From Rhizobium sp. WYJ-E13 (GTDB lineage: Bacteria > Pseudomonadota > Alphaproteobacteria > Rhizobiales > Rhizobiaceae), in contig NZ_CP076854.1 of NCBI RefSeq assembly GCF_018987265.1, forward strand, positions 248,001 to 312,000: a stretch of DNA of 64,000 nucleotides, in the 5' to 3' direction. Shown piece by piece: positions 33,991-43,007 of the stretch. Position 1 is the stretch's first letter. Each line of letters opens with the position of its first letter. Made by a program: the position numbers and the translations under genes. The notes under the pieces were generated by a model. It saw nothing but the letters and a program-made list of their open reading frames with translations. It was not told the origin of the DNA and did not search any database.

Positions 33991-35430
33991 ATGACAACGC
34001 AAACCACTTTGGGAAATCCTCCCGATCGCCTCGCGAAAAACTCCGTCGGCCTTGCCCATATCGTCTTCTTCGTCGTAGCAGCGGCAGCGCCGCTCACCGC
34101 CGTTGTCGGTGCGACGCCCGCCGCTTTCGCTTTCGGCAATGGACCCGGTGTACCGGGTGCCTTCGTCCTGGCGGGGATTCTCTATCTCATCTTCTCGGCC
34201 GGCTTCACGGCGATGGGCCGGCATGTTGGCGGAACGGGGGCCTTCTACACCTACATCACGCAGGGCATCGGCAAGCCGGCCGGTGTCGGCGGTGCGCTGA
34301 TGGCGCTTTTGACCTATTCGTCGGTACAGATCGCCATCTACGGATTGTTCGGTGTCTTCATGAGCGGCGCCGTGGCATCGATCGCAGCGCTTCCGTGGTG
34401 GGCTTGGTCCTTTGCCGCACTCGTGGCCGTCCATCTTTGCGGCCAGCGAAACATTGCCTTTTCCGGCACGATCCTCGGGATCTGCATGCTGGCTGAAGTG
34501 GCAATCCTGCTGCTTCTCGACATCGGGATTGTGCTGACCGGCGGCGGGCCGGATGGTTTCAGCCTCTCCTCCTTCAGCCCGGCCACCGTGTTTTCGCCGG
34601 GCCTCGGCGTGGCGCTCGTCTTTGTGGTTGGCTCCTTCATCGGCTTCGAGGCCACCGCTATCTTTGCAGAAGAGGCAGAAAATCCGGAAAAGACGATCCC
34701 GCGCGCAACCTATGCCGCCGTTTTGCTGATTACCGTCTTCTATGCGCTGTCGACCTGGGCCATCGTGCAGTTCTATGGTCCTTCGAAGGTGCAGGCGACG
34801 GCCGGCAGCGGCTTGGAAACCTTCTATTTTGTCGCTGCAGACACCATCCTCGGACAATGGTCGTCGCAGGTGATGAATGTCCTGCTGATCACCAGCCTCT
34901 TTGCCTGCATCCTGTCCTTCCACAACACGCTGAACCGGTATTTCTACGCGCTTGGGCGCGAAGGGCTGGTGGTCAGGGCTTTGGGCAAGGTTCATCCGGT
35001 CCATGGTTCGCCCTATATCGCGGGTACCGTCCAGAGCGCCTTTGCTGCGCTAGCGCTTGTCTGCTTCATCGCAGCTGGTGCCGATCCCTATACCGTCGTC
35101 TTTTCCTGGATGTCTGCTCTGGCCGTTCTCGGGATCCTGGCTGTTCAGGCCCTCGTCTGCGTAGCAATCGTTCTGTTCTTCCGGGGATCGCCGCATCGCT
35201 ACAGTCTATGGACCACGGCGGTGGCACCGCTCCTGGCGCTGGTCGGTATCCTCGGCTCGATCGTCCTCGTCATCATCAACCTGCCGCTCCTGTCGGGATC
35301 GGAAAGCGTGATCGTGAAATCCTTCCCGCTGCTGGTGGTGCTGACCGGCCTGATCGGGGCCGCCTTTGCGATGCGCATCAGGACCGTGAAGCCTGAACTC
35401 TATGCTTCGCTCGGAAAGGCATTCGAATGA
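33991..35430 (+). CDS. APC family amino acid/amine permease
   Basis: A 479-residue membrane transporter with about 12 helices. APC-superfamily features include the N-terminal AHIVFFVVAAAAPLTAVVGATP, the GGTGAFYTYI helix and the FIGFEATAIFAEEAENPEKTIPRA loop. It probably takes up the amine oxidised by the downstream copper amine oxidase. Its stop overlaps the start of a 55-codon ORF by 4 nt (ATGA). It is divergent from the AraC gene with a 118-nt control region. Confidence 0.93.
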   Translation: MTTQTTLGNPPDRLAKNSVGLAHIVFFVVAAAAPLTAVVGATPAAFAFGNGPGVPGAFVLAGILYLIFSAGFTAMGRHVGGTGAFYTYITQGIGKPAGVGGALMALLTYSSVQIAIYGLFGVFMSGAVASIAALPWWAWSFAALVAVHLCGQRNIAFSGTILGICMLAEVAILLLLDIGIVLTGGGPDGFSLSSFSPATVFSPGLGVALVFVVGSFIGFEATAIFAEEAENPEKTIPRATYAAVLLITVFYALSTWAIVQFYGPSKVQATAGSGLETFYFVAADTILGQWSSQVMNVLLITSLFACILSFHNTLNRYFYALGREGLVVRALGKVHPVHGSPYIAGTVQSAFAALALVCFIAAGADPYTVVFSWMSALAVLGILAVQALVCVAIVLFFRGSPHRYSLWTTAVAPLLALVGILGSIVLVIINLPLLSGSESVIVKSFPLLVVLTGLIGAAFAMRIRTVKPELYASLGKAFE

Positions 35431-35594
35431 CGAGACTTCAACCTTTGACCCTCGTCGACCGGATGTCGCTGATCATCTTGATGGCTTTGACGACAGTCAC
35501 AATCCTGGTGGCGGCAGAAGCACACGCATTTTGTTCTGTCTTCTGCATCCATGGTGATCGCACGCCCGAAATGGACATCTGCGCCGGCCGCTGA
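35427..35594 (+). CDS. 55-residue secreted Cys-containing peptide, translationally coupled to the amine permease
   Basis: A short ORF whose ATG overlaps the permease stop (ATGA). It encodes a signal-like segment (MSLIILMALTTVTILVAA) with a Sec cleavage site after EAHA. The mature part would be about 21 residues, with three Cys: FCSVFCIHGD, then MDICAGR. The frame has normal composition, a clean stop and lies between two functionally linked genes, so it is probably real. I know of no family. A lone hydrophobic helix with periplasmic Cys could aid cofactor insertion, metal delivery or regulation of the oxidase; all of this is inference. Confidence 0.55.
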   Translation: MTRLQPLTLVDRMSLIILMALTTVTILVAAEAHAFCSVFCIHGDRTPEMDICAGR

Positions 35595-35661
35595 GGCTGA
35601 GCCCCGCAGTGCGCAGCCGGATGCGCACTGTCCACCATCCAAAGCACATGAAAGACTGACA

Positions 35662-37659
35662 ATGGACGCCGTTTTAGAAACGCTCGCCTATCCGCTCGAC
35701 CCGCTGAGTCTGACAGAGATCTCGGAAGCCGTCGCAATTCTGAAGGACGAAAAGCATCTGCCGCAATCGATCCGCTTCCCGATCATTCGCCTGGAGGAGC
35801 CGACAAAATCCGACATGGCCGTGCATCGCGAAGGAGGGAAGCTTCCCCGGCTGGCATTTGTCCTGTCGCTGGATTCCAGCTCGGGCGAGGTTCGTGAATC
35901 GATCGTCGACCTGTCAAAAAAAGCTGTCGTCGAGCACAAGAGGCTGCCGCTTGAATCAGCGCCTTACGGGCAGCCACCCGTCATGCTTTGCGAGTTCGAG
36001 ACCGTCGAGGCAACCGTCAAATCGGACCCTCGCTGGATTGCCGCGGTCAAGAAGCGCGGCATCACCGACGAGGATATTCCGCTCGTCCAGATCGACCCTT
36101 TTTCTTCGGGTTTCTTTGGACGAGAATTCGAGAAGGGCGCCCGGATCGTCCGCGCCGTTTCGTACTGGCGCGAGGATATCCGCGACAATGGCTACGCCCA
36201 TCCGATCGAAGGGGTCGTTGCTGTTGTCGACCTGATCAGCAATCAAGTGGTCGATCTCGTCGATGACGAGATTGTCATTCCGGTCCCGAAGAAGAAGCGC
36301 AATTATGGACAGGAGGCCTTTCCCGATGTCCGCCAGGATGTAAAGCCACTCAACATCGTGCAGCCGCAGGGGCCAGGCTTCTCGGTCGACGGCTGGACGG
36401 TGCAATGGCAGGACTGGTCGTTTCGCGTCGGTTTTACGCCTCGCGAAGGTCTCGTCCTGCATGAGCTTGGGATTAAAAACGGCGGCAAGCTTCGTCCCGT
36501 GATCTTCCGTGCCTCGGTGACGGAAATGGTCGTGCCCTATGCCGATCCGACCGCCAACCACTATTGGAAGAGCGCTTTCGACGCCGGGGAGTATGGCCTG
36601 GGGCGGCTCGCCAACAGCCTTGAGCTCGGCTGCGATTGCCTTGGCCAGATACACTATTTCGACATCCCGTCGGCCGATGATTTCGGCCAGCCGGTGATGA
36701 TGAAGAACGCCGTTTGCATGCATGAGGAGGATTTTGGGATCCTCTGGAAGCACTACGAGTTCAGAAACGGCATTTTTGAAGTGAGGAGATCGCGCCGTCT
36801 CGTCATTTCCTTCTTCGCTACCGTCGGCAATTATGACTACGGCTTCTACTGGTATCTCTACCAGGATGGCACTATCCAGCTCGAAGCAAAGCTGACCGGC
36901 ATTATCCAGACAGCCGCCGTGGCGAGCGGCCAGAAATATGCCTGGGGTGGAATGGTCGACGACAATCTCGGCGGCCCGACCCACCAGCATTTCTTCAATG
37001 CTCGCCTGCACATGGATATTGATGGCGGCGGAAATACCGTCACCGAGCATGAGTTCCAGCCACGCCCATGGGGCGAGGACAATCCCTATGGCAATGTCTT
37101 CGATACGAAGACGAAGATCTTGAAACGGGAGCTCGACAGTCCTGCCGTCGCCAATGGCGAGACCGGCCGGTATTGGAAGGTCCAGAACCCCAATGAGCAT
37201 AATTCCGTGGGAAATGCGCCCGGCTACAAAATGGTCGTCATGCCAAGTCCCCTGATGCTCGCCCAGGAGGGATCGACGGTTGCTCAGCGCGGCGGCTTTG
37301 CCAAGAAGCACATCTGGGTGACGGCTTTCGACGCGAAGGAAAAATATGCGTCCGGCGACTATCCGAATGTGCATGCAGGTGGGGACGGCCTGCCGAAATA
37401 TGTCGAGAGCAACCGGAATATCGAAAATGCCGATATCGTGCTCTGGCATTCTTTCGGGCATACGCATGTCTGCAAACCGGAGGATTTTCCGATCATGCCG
37501 GTGGAATATGCAGGCTTTACCCTGAAGCCGAACGGTTTCTTCGACAGCAACATCGCCATGAACCTCCCCGCTGCCCGCAATGAGCACAGCCGTGACAACC
37601 ACGGCTCGGTCGCTTCCGATCAGGGGGATAAGGCCAGCGGTAGTTGCTGCGGACATTGA
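35662..37659 (+). CDS. Primary-amine oxidase (copper, TPQ)
   Basis: A 665-residue copper amine oxidase. The ATG at 35662 begins homology (MDAVLETLAYPLDPLSLTEI); 35551 would add a non-homologous leader. The two N-terminal domains (about residues 1-200) precede the large catalytic beta-sandwich. The TPQ precursor is Tyr391 in GNYDY, the copper ligands are His441 and His443 (THQHFF) and His602 (THVCKPEDFP), and the catalytic base is Asp307 (FDAGEYG). The C-terminus ends in GSCCGH, an unusual Cys-rich tail. There is no signal peptide, so it is probably cytosolic. It converts primary amines to aldehyde, NH3 and H2O2. Confidence 0.95.
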   Translation: MDAVLETLAYPLDPLSLTEISEAVAILKDEKHLPQSIRFPIIRLEEPTKSDMAVHREGGKLPRLAFVLSLDSSSGEVRESIVDLSKKAVVEHKRLPLESAPYGQPPVMLCEFETVEATVKSDPRWIAAVKKRGITDEDIPLVQIDPFSSGFFGREFEKGARIVRAVSYWREDIRDNGYAHPIEGVVAVVDLISNQVVDLVDDEIVIPVPKKKRNYGQEAFPDVRQDVKPLNIVQPQGPGFSVDGWTVQWQDWSFRVGFTPREGLVLHELGIKNGGKLRPVIFRASVTEMVVPYADPTANHYWKSAFDAGEYGLGRLANSLELGCDCLGQIHYFDIPSADDFGQPVMMKNAVCMHEEDFGILWKHYEFRNGIFEVRRSRRLVISFFATVGNYDYGFYWYLYQDGTIQLEAKLTGIIQTAAVASGQKYAWGGMVDDNLGGPTHQHFFNARLHMDIDGGGNTVTEHEFQPRPWGEDNPYGNVFDTKTKILKRELDSPAVANGETGRYWKVQNPNEHNSVGNAPGYKMVVMPSPLMLAQEGSTVAQRGGFAKKHIWVTAFDAKEKYASGDYPNVHAGGDGLPKYVESNRNIENADIVLWHSFGHTHVCKPEDFPIMPVEYAGFTLKPNGFFDSNIAMNLPAARNEHSRDNHGSVASDQGDKASGSCCGH

Positions 37660-37669
37660 CGGGGATCGC

Positions 37670-37712
37670 CTGCAGATAAGGGGCGACTGGAAAGGTCGCC
37701 CCTTATCTACAG
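37670..37712. terminator. Bidirectional terminator between amine oxidase and antiporter genes
   Basis: An 18-bp stem (17 of 18 paired: CTGCAGATAAGGGGCGAC with GTCGCCCCTTATCTACAG) encloses a 7-nt loop, TGGAAAG. It lies 10 nt after the amine oxidase stop and 7 nt before the end of the convergent antiporter gene, so it can serve both transcripts. No clear U-tract follows. Confidence 0.75.
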
Positions 37713-37719
37713 GCTACCC

Positions 37720-39261
37720 TCAGCTCTCGGTAATGCGCCGATCCTCGTCGGAGCCGACCGAGAGCTGCTTCCAGTCGAGATCTTCCTGCAATTCGAGATA
37801 CTGCGTCGCGCCGATCTTATCCTTGTCGCGCAATTCCTCGAGGCGTTGTCGCTGGGCGATCACGGCGGCGATCGTCAGCTTGCGACGGCGCACGAGCGGC
37901 GAGGTCTCGCCGGCCTCCGAGGGCACCGTCCAGTGATCCTTGCAGATCGTTCGGATGGCCTCCGCCTCAGCGCCACCTTCCTTCTCCAGCCGCTCAAATG
38001 CAGCTTCGGCAAGCGAGCGCCTTGCGGCTTCCAGCTCGTCTCGAACTTGCGCCTGCCGCCCAAGTTTCAGGAAATGGATCATCGGGGCGAGTGTCGCTCC
38101 CTGGATGACGAGTGTTGCGAGCACCACCGCAAAAGCCGTCAGCACGACGAGGTCCCGTTCAGGAAAATCGGCAGGCAGGGCAAAGGCGGTAGCGAGCGTC
38201 ACGAGGCCGCGCATGCCGGACCAGCCGACGAGAAAGGTCTCCCCATGCCTGAAAGGCGACAGCAGCTTGCCGCGCCGGTGGCGTGAGATGACGTATACGT
38301 GCAGCAGGAAAGCCATCGCCAGACGTGTCAGGATCACAGCGACCACAACGATGGCTGCAAAAGCGAGCGCTCGCTCGAGCTCGCCAGCGGACATGGATTC
38401 CAGGATGCTGCGGGCCTGCAGGCCCATGAGCAGGAAGGCGACGACGTTCAGCAGGAAAACGACGGTCGTCCACACGGCGAAGGAATGCACCCGCATGCGC
38501 GGGGAATCGTCGACCGTCGACAGCATCGCGATTGTCATGGCGCTCGCAACCGTTGCCAGCACGGCAGAGAGGTGCAGATGCTCGGCGATCAGCCAGGTCG
38601 AAAAGGCATAGACGAACTGAAGCAGCGTGCCGCCGACGGTATTCTCGGTGATTGGCCGAAGCCGTGAGACGAAGAAGCCGAAGACGATGCCGAACAAAAT
38701 GCCGCCGGGTGCAGCAAAGCCGATCTGAAGTGCAGTCATGCTATCGAGCCCGCCGCGCGCCTGAACCGTGAGTGCTGCTCCGAACAGCAGCAGCGCCGTC
38801 GCATCGTTGAACAGGCTTTCACCCTTGAGCAGCGCATCGACACGGCGATCGACCGGCAGATTGGAGAGCACCGCGGTCGCCGCCGCAGCGTCCGGCGGCG
38901 CAACGATGGCGCCGAGCGTGACGGCCACCGCGATCGGCAGGCCGACGGTCAGCATGCTGATCGAGACGACCACGCCTGTCGTCACCAGAACGGCAATGAC
39001 GGCATAGAAGATCAGCGGCAGCAACATGCGCCGCGCTGCCCCCATCGGGAAGTCATAGGCGGAATCGACCAAGACCGGAGCGATGAACAAGGCAAGCGCC
39101 GTCGGCGGATCGATCGGGATGACAGGGGCACCGGGCAACATTGCCACGCCGACACCGGCGGCAGCCAGAATGCCGGGATAGGGCAGGTGCATGCGCCGGG
39201 TAATCTGCAGGAGCAGGATGGCGACGGCGAGCAGGGCAACGAGTGTTTCGAAGAAGGTCAT
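37720..39261 (-). CDS. Na+/H+ antiporter (CPA1/NhaP family)
   Basis: A 513-residue cation/proton antiporter with about 12 helices in the first 400 residues, followed by a cytoplasmic tail of about 110 residues rich in Glu, Arg and Leu. Family motifs include PVLVDSAYDFP, GAIVAPPDAAAATAVL (the transport Asp) and LFNDATALLLFGAAL. The ATG at 39261 (TFFETLVALLAVAILLLQ) is preferred over 39312 on homology; the ribosome site is weak at both. It exchanges Na+ or K+ for H+ across the inner membrane. It is divergent from the flavin amine oxidase. Confidence 0.92.
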   Translation of the reverse strand: MTFFETLVALLAVAILLLQITRRMHLPYPGILAAAGVGVAMLPGAPVIPIDPPTALALFIAPVLVDSAYDFPMGAARRMLLPLIFYAVIAVLVTTGVVVSISMLTVGLPIAVAVTLGAIVAPPDAAAATAVLSNLPVDRRVDALLKGESLFNDATALLLFGAALTVQARGGLDSMTALQIGFAAPGGILFGIVFGFFVSRLRPITENTVGGTLLQFVYAFSTWLIAEHLHLSAVLATVASAMTIAMLSTVDDSPRMRVHSFAVWTTVVFLLNVVAFLLMGLQARSILESMSAGELERALAFAAIVVVAVILTRLAMAFLLHVYVISRHRRGKLLSPFRHGETFLVGWSGMRGLVTLATAFALPADFPERDLVVLTAFAVVLATLVIQGATLAPMIHFLKLGRQAQVRDELEAARRSLAEAAFERLEKEGGAEAEAIRTICKDHWTVPSEAGETSPLVRRRKLTIAAVIAQRQRLEELRDKDKIGATQYLELQEDLDWKQLSVGSDEDRRITES

Positions 39262-39359
39262 GTCGGCATAGTAGCAGGCTTTCGGGCGCATTGAAGCGGG
39301 TGGAGCTCCCATGTAAAGCTTAGGCCTATCAAGGTGGTGACAAAGCGCGGAGCGAAACC

Positions 39360-40589
39360 GTGACGATAGACTACGACGTGGCTGTTATCGGCGCCGGTGC
39401 AGCAGGCATTGCCGCGGCACGAAAACTGGCTGAGGCCGGACGCTCGGTCGTCATTCTCGAAGCCAGCAACCGGGTCGGCGGCCGGGCCTGGACGGTCGAA
39501 CTGTCAGGCATGCCGCTCGATATGGGCTGCGGCTGGCTGCACTCTGCAGAGCGCAATCCGCTCGTTGCCATCGGCCGGGATGCGGGCTTCACGATCGAGC
39601 GCGGACCGACGGCCTGGCAGAGCCAGTGGCGCGATCTCGGTTTCTTGCCGGAGGAACGTGCAGCTGCTGCCGCGGCCTGGGAGGCGCTCGAAGAGCGGCT
39701 GCGCACCAATCCGCCGGCAAGCGACAGGGCCTCGGATGCGCTGGTGCCGGACAGTGAGTGGAACGCTTATTGCCAGTCGCTCAGCGGCTATGTGAACGGT
39801 GCGCCGCTGGAGCGGTTGTCGGTTGCCGATTTCCTTGCCTATGACAATGCCGCAACCGATGCCAATTGGCGCGTGCACGAAGGCTATGGAAGCCTGATCG
39901 CCGCTGTCGTTCCCGATGTGAGCCTGCGTCTGTCGACGCCGGTGCGCCGTGTCGCGCTGACCGGTGGGGGGGTCCGACTTGAAACCGATCGCGGCCCGGT
40001 TAGTGCGGCTGCTGCGATCGTCACGGTCTCGACCAATGTTCTTGCCCGCGGCACCATCGCCTTCGACTCTGAAGCCGATGAGCATCTGCATGCCGCAGCG
40101 CAACTGCCACTCGGCCTCGCCGACAAGCTCTTCATGGAGCTTCACGGCAATCATGGCCTCGAGCCGGAAACGCATCTGCTCGGCGATGCCAGGAACGATG
40201 CGACCGGCAGCTACTACATAAGGCCGCTCGGACGCCCCGTCGTTGAAGGCTTCTTCGGCGGCAAGGGCGCCGTCGTCATCGAACAGGCCGGCCTGCTCGA
40301 CGCCTTCGTCTTCGCCTTTGAGCAGCTGTCATCGCTCTTGGGGAACAACATCCGCCGCCACCTGCGGCCGCTCGCAGCCTCGTCCTGGTGCCACACGGAT
40401 TGGGTTCGCGGCTCCTACAGCCATGCGCTGCCCGGCCATTCTGGCGCCCGCACCGTACTCGCTCGATCAGTCGGCGGCCGATTGTTCTTCGCCGGTGAGG
40501 CAACGCATCATTCGGACTTTTCGACCGCGCATGGCGCTTGGGAAAGCGGGTTGCGGGCTGCTGATGAGGCGATCGGCGGCGGTGGCTAG
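39360..40589 (+). CDS. FAD-dependent amine oxidoreductase
   Basis: A 409-residue flavin amine oxidase (MAO/LSD1-type fold). It starts at GTG after GGAGCGAAACC. The dinucleotide fold is DVAVIGAGAAGIAAARKLAEAGRSVVILEA, followed by NRVGGRAWT. The C-terminal FAD-binding motif is RLFFAGEATHHSDFSTAHGAWESG. Substrates of relatives include polyamines and aromatic amines. It is the second amine oxidase class within 4 kb, after the TPQ enzyme, so the area may be an amine-catabolic cluster, although the genes are transcribed as separate units. Confidence 0.9.
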   Translation: MTIDYDVAVIGAGAAGIAAARKLAEAGRSVVILEASNRVGGRAWTVELSGMPLDMGCGWLHSAERNPLVAIGRDAGFTIERGPTAWQSQWRDLGFLPEERAAAAAAWEALEERLRTNPPASDRASDALVPDSEWNAYCQSLSGYVNGAPLERLSVADFLAYDNAATDANWRVHEGYGSLIAAVVPDVSLRLSTPVRRVALTGGGVRLETDRGPVSAAAAIVTVSTNVLARGTIAFDSEADEHLHAAAQLPLGLADKLFMELHGNHGLEPETHLLGDARNDATGSYYIRPLGRPVVEGFFGGKGAVVIEQAGLLDAFVFAFEQLSSLLGNNIRRHLRPLAASSWCHTDWVRGSYSHALPGHSGARTVLARSVGGRLFFAGEATHHSDFSTAHGAWESGLRAADEAIGGGG

Positions 40590-40652
40590 GGTCGGCTTAA
40601 ATATGAGCCAAATCCATCTCCGTTTCTCAGGTGACGGGCGGATAGTACTCCA

Positions 40653-40868
40653 TCAATCGTCGTCCCGGTCGATTTCGTCCATTCGTGCTCCCAAACACTT
40701 CCAAGCTTCATCGATGGACTTGGCCTCGGTGGGGTAGGCCTTATAGGCGTCATAGGCGGCCGCAACCTCCGTGCGCAGCCAGTGCTCGACGGCGTTCTCA
40801 TGCTCCTGCAACGCCCATAAACTTTCGCGCATGACTTCATTCTCCGAGGGGTAATCGCCGTTGGACAT
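40653..40868 (-). pseudogene. ParD-like antitoxin fragment (orphan, RHH strand missing)
   Basis: A 71-codon frame: SNGDYPSENEVMRESLWALQEHENAVEHWLR, then an acidic tail ending DEIDRDDD. It matches the second helix and toxin-binding tail of ParD antitoxins. The first RHH beta-strand and helix (normally about 20-25 residues) are absent, and a stop codon lies 6 nt before the ATG. No ribosome site is seen. No ParE toxin lies next to it. I read it as a truncated remnant. A re-started short antitoxin that neutralises a toxin elsewhere is possible but less likely. Confidence 0.6.
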
Positions 40869-40964
40869 TCGTGCTTAGCGAATGGACGGAGAGGCCGTCG
40901 ATCCTGCCTCTCCGATACACCGATACAGCTGTGATATGGAGAATCGACCAGGCGATCTTGTCGC

Positions 40965-41987
40965 TTATTGCAGCGTTCGGCCCTGGAGCTGCCCCGCGGC
41001 GAAGTCCGGTACGACAGTGGTCGCTCCAGCGCCGTCAAGGCCGGTCGCGACGACCGAGACGCGGAACCGGCCGTCCAAGCTGCGGTCGAAGATCGCGCCG
41101 ACGACGATTTCGGCGTCGTCCTGCACTTCGTCGCGAATGCGGCTGGCGGCCTCGTCGACTTCGAAGAGCGTCATGTCCGAGCCGCCGGAGATCGAGATCA
41201 GCACGCCCTTGGCGCCTCTCATCGAAATATCGTCGAGCAGCGGGTTGGCGATCGCAGCTTCCGCCGCCTTCATCGCGCGGGCCTCGCCGGCCGCTTCGCC
41301 CGTGCCCATCATCGCCCGGCCCATGCCGCGCATGACCGATTTCACATCGGCGAAATCGAGGTTGATCAGGCCTTCCTTGACGATCAAGTCGGTGATGCAG
41401 CCCACGCCGGAATAGAGCACGCGGTCTGCTGTCATGAAGGCATCGGCGAAGGTGGTCTTCGCGTCCGCAATGCGGAAAAGATTCTGGTTCGGAATGACGA
41501 TGACGGTATCGGCCGCCTGGCGCAGCGCCTCGATGCCGGCTTCAGCCATCTTCATGCGGCGATTGCCTTCAAAGGTGAAGGGCTTGGTGACGACGCCGAC
41601 CGTGAGGATGCCGGCCGAGCGGGCCGCATGCGCAATGACGGGTGCTGCACCCGTGCCGGTGCCACCGCCCATGCCGGCGGTGACGAAACACATATGCGAG
41701 CCGCTCAGGTGATCCATGATCTCGTCGAGCGATTCCTCGGCGGCGGCGCGCCCGACCTCCGGAAGGGAGCCGGCGCCGAGGCCCTCGGTGACATGCGCAC
41801 CGAGCTGGATGCGGCGCGAAGCCTTGGAGGTTGCCAGCACCTGGGCATCCGTATTGGCGGCGATGAAGTCGACACCCGCCAGTTTCTCGGCGATCATGTT
41901 GTTGATCGCGTTTCCGCCGCCGCCGCCGACGCCAATCACCGTAATCTGCGGCCGTAGTCCCGTAATGCCGCTCTTGGCGTCTGTCAT
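40965..41987 (-). CDS. ftsZ: Short FtsZ paralogue (FtsZ2-type)
   Basis: A 340-residue tubulin-like GTPase; the ATG at 41987 follows AAGGAGAGTTCG. The GTP site is intact: [17 protein letters not shown], the tubulin signature [13 protein letters not shown], and the T7 loop [21 protein letters not shown] that completes the neighbouring subunit's active site. It stops soon after the globular core ([10 protein letters not shown]). It therefore lacks the long linker and conserved C-terminal peptide that tether FtsZ to FtsA. Rhizobia carry such a second FtsZ in addition to the essential one. It can probably co-assemble with or modulate the main Z-ring but not anchor it. Monocistronic, divergent from glpR. 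Confidence 0.92.
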   Translation of the reverse strand: MTDAKSGITGLRPQITVIGVGGGGGNAINNMIAEKLAGVDFIAANTDAQVLATSKASRRIQLGAHVTEGLGAGSLPEVGRAAAEESLDEIMDHLSGSHMCFVTAGMGGGTGTGAAPVIAHAARSAGILTVGVVTKPFTFEGNRRMKMAEAGIEALRQAADTVIVIPNQNLFRIADAKTTFADAFMTADRVLYSGVGCITDLIVKEGLINLDFADVKSVMRGMGRAMMGTGEAAGEARAMKAAEAAIANPLLDDISMRGAKGVLISISGGSDMTLFEVDEAASRIRDEVQDDAEIVVGAIFDRSLDGRFRVSVVATGLDGAGATTVVPDFAAGQLQGRTLQ

Positions 41988-42175
41988 CGAACTCTCCTTT
42001 TGTCCCTCGTGCGTGCTCCGCCCGTCGCGGTCCGCGAATCGCACGTCACATTAAGCATGCAACAAGGCAGAGGCGGGGCGGGCTTTGCAATATCCAAAGG
42101 GATTTCAGCACTCGATCATATTCAAATTGATCCTCAAGGATCGCATCAGCCGCGATTGCTTTGCCTCGAACCGAA

Positions 42176-42200
42176 GTTTCGCTAAAGATGAATGCGAAAC
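42176..42200. promoter_or_regulatory. GTTTCGC inverted repeat, probable GlpR autoregulatory operator
   Basis: GTTTCGC (42176-42182) and GCGAAAC (42194-42200) are perfectly complementary with an 11-nt spacer. They lie 15-40 nt upstream of the glpR ATG at 42216. The arms contain the TTCG core seen repeatedly at the glpD promoter, which supports a shared regulator. Confidence 0.6.
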
Positions 42201-42215
42201 GAAGGGAGGGCGCGC

Positions 42216-42989
42216 ATGTTTCTGTCGGATCGTCAGGGGAAGATCGTCGCGCTTGCGAAAACGTCGGGCCGGGTGCTGGTCGATGATCTGGCAACGCAGT
42301 TTGCCGTGACACCGCAAACGATCCGCAAGGATCTGAACGATCTTTGCGATGCGCAGCTCCTGACGCGTATTCACGGCGGCGCAACCTTCCCGCGGGGCAC
42401 GGAAAACGTCCGTTACGACGCAAGGCGTCAGATCGCCGCGAGCGAAAAACAGGCGATCGGTGTTGCCGCAGCCGACCTCATCCCCAACAACAGTTCGCTC
42501 TTCATCAATATCGGCACGACGACGGAAGCCGTGGGTGAAGCGCTCTCCGATCATCACGAGTTGATGGTGATCACCAATAATATCAATGTCGCCAATAGAT
42601 TACGACTGATAGACCATATCGAGGTGGTGATTGCCGGCGGCGTGGTGCGCCAGTCCGATGGCGGCATCGTCGGCGAGGCGGCCGTCGATTTCATCCGGCA
42701 GTTCAAGGTCGATTATGCCGTGATCGGCGCTTCGGCGATTGATCCGGATGGTGCGCTTCTCGATTATGATTTTCGCGAGGTGAAGGTGGCGCAGGCGATC
42801 ATCGCCAATGCCAGGCATGTTATCCTGGTTGCGGATTCGACCAAGTTCGAGCGCACCGCGCCGGTGCGGATCGGCCAGATTTCGCAGGTCCATACCTTCA
42901 TCACCGACCAATGCGATTCGCCGTCCATCCGCAATATCTGTCAGCAGAGCGGCGTCGTTCTGATCGAAGCGGCGAAAGCAAACCGCTGA
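42216..42989 (+). CDS. glpR: DeoR family regulator GlpR
   Basis: A 257-residue DeoR-type repressor. The ATG at 42216 (FLSDRQGKIVALAKTSGRV) follows GGGAGGGCGCGC. The wHTH occupies about residues 1-58 (VDDLATQFAVTPQTIRKDLNDLCDAQLLTRIHGGA). The ISOCOT-type sugar-phosphate domain follows (about 75-230: IGTTTEAVGEAL, VIAGGVVRQSDGGIVG). It is immediately upstream of glpD and the glycerol transporter, so the likely effector is glycerol-3-phosphate. It probably represses both itself and the glpD operon through TTCG-containing sites. Confidence 0.92.
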   Translation: MFLSDRQGKIVALAKTSGRVLVDDLATQFAVTPQTIRKDLNDLCDAQLLTRIHGGATFPRGTENVRYDARRQIAASEKQAIGVAAADLIPNNSSLFINIGTTTEAVGEALSDHHELMVITNNINVANRLRLIDHIEVVIAGGVVRQSDGGIVGEAAVDFIRQFKVDYAVIGASAIDPDGALLDYDFREVKVAQAIIANARHVILVADSTKFERTAPVRIGQISQVHTFITDQCDSPSIRNICQQSGVVLIEAAKANR

Positions 42990-43007
42990 TTTCTGTGGCG
43001 GAAAACA

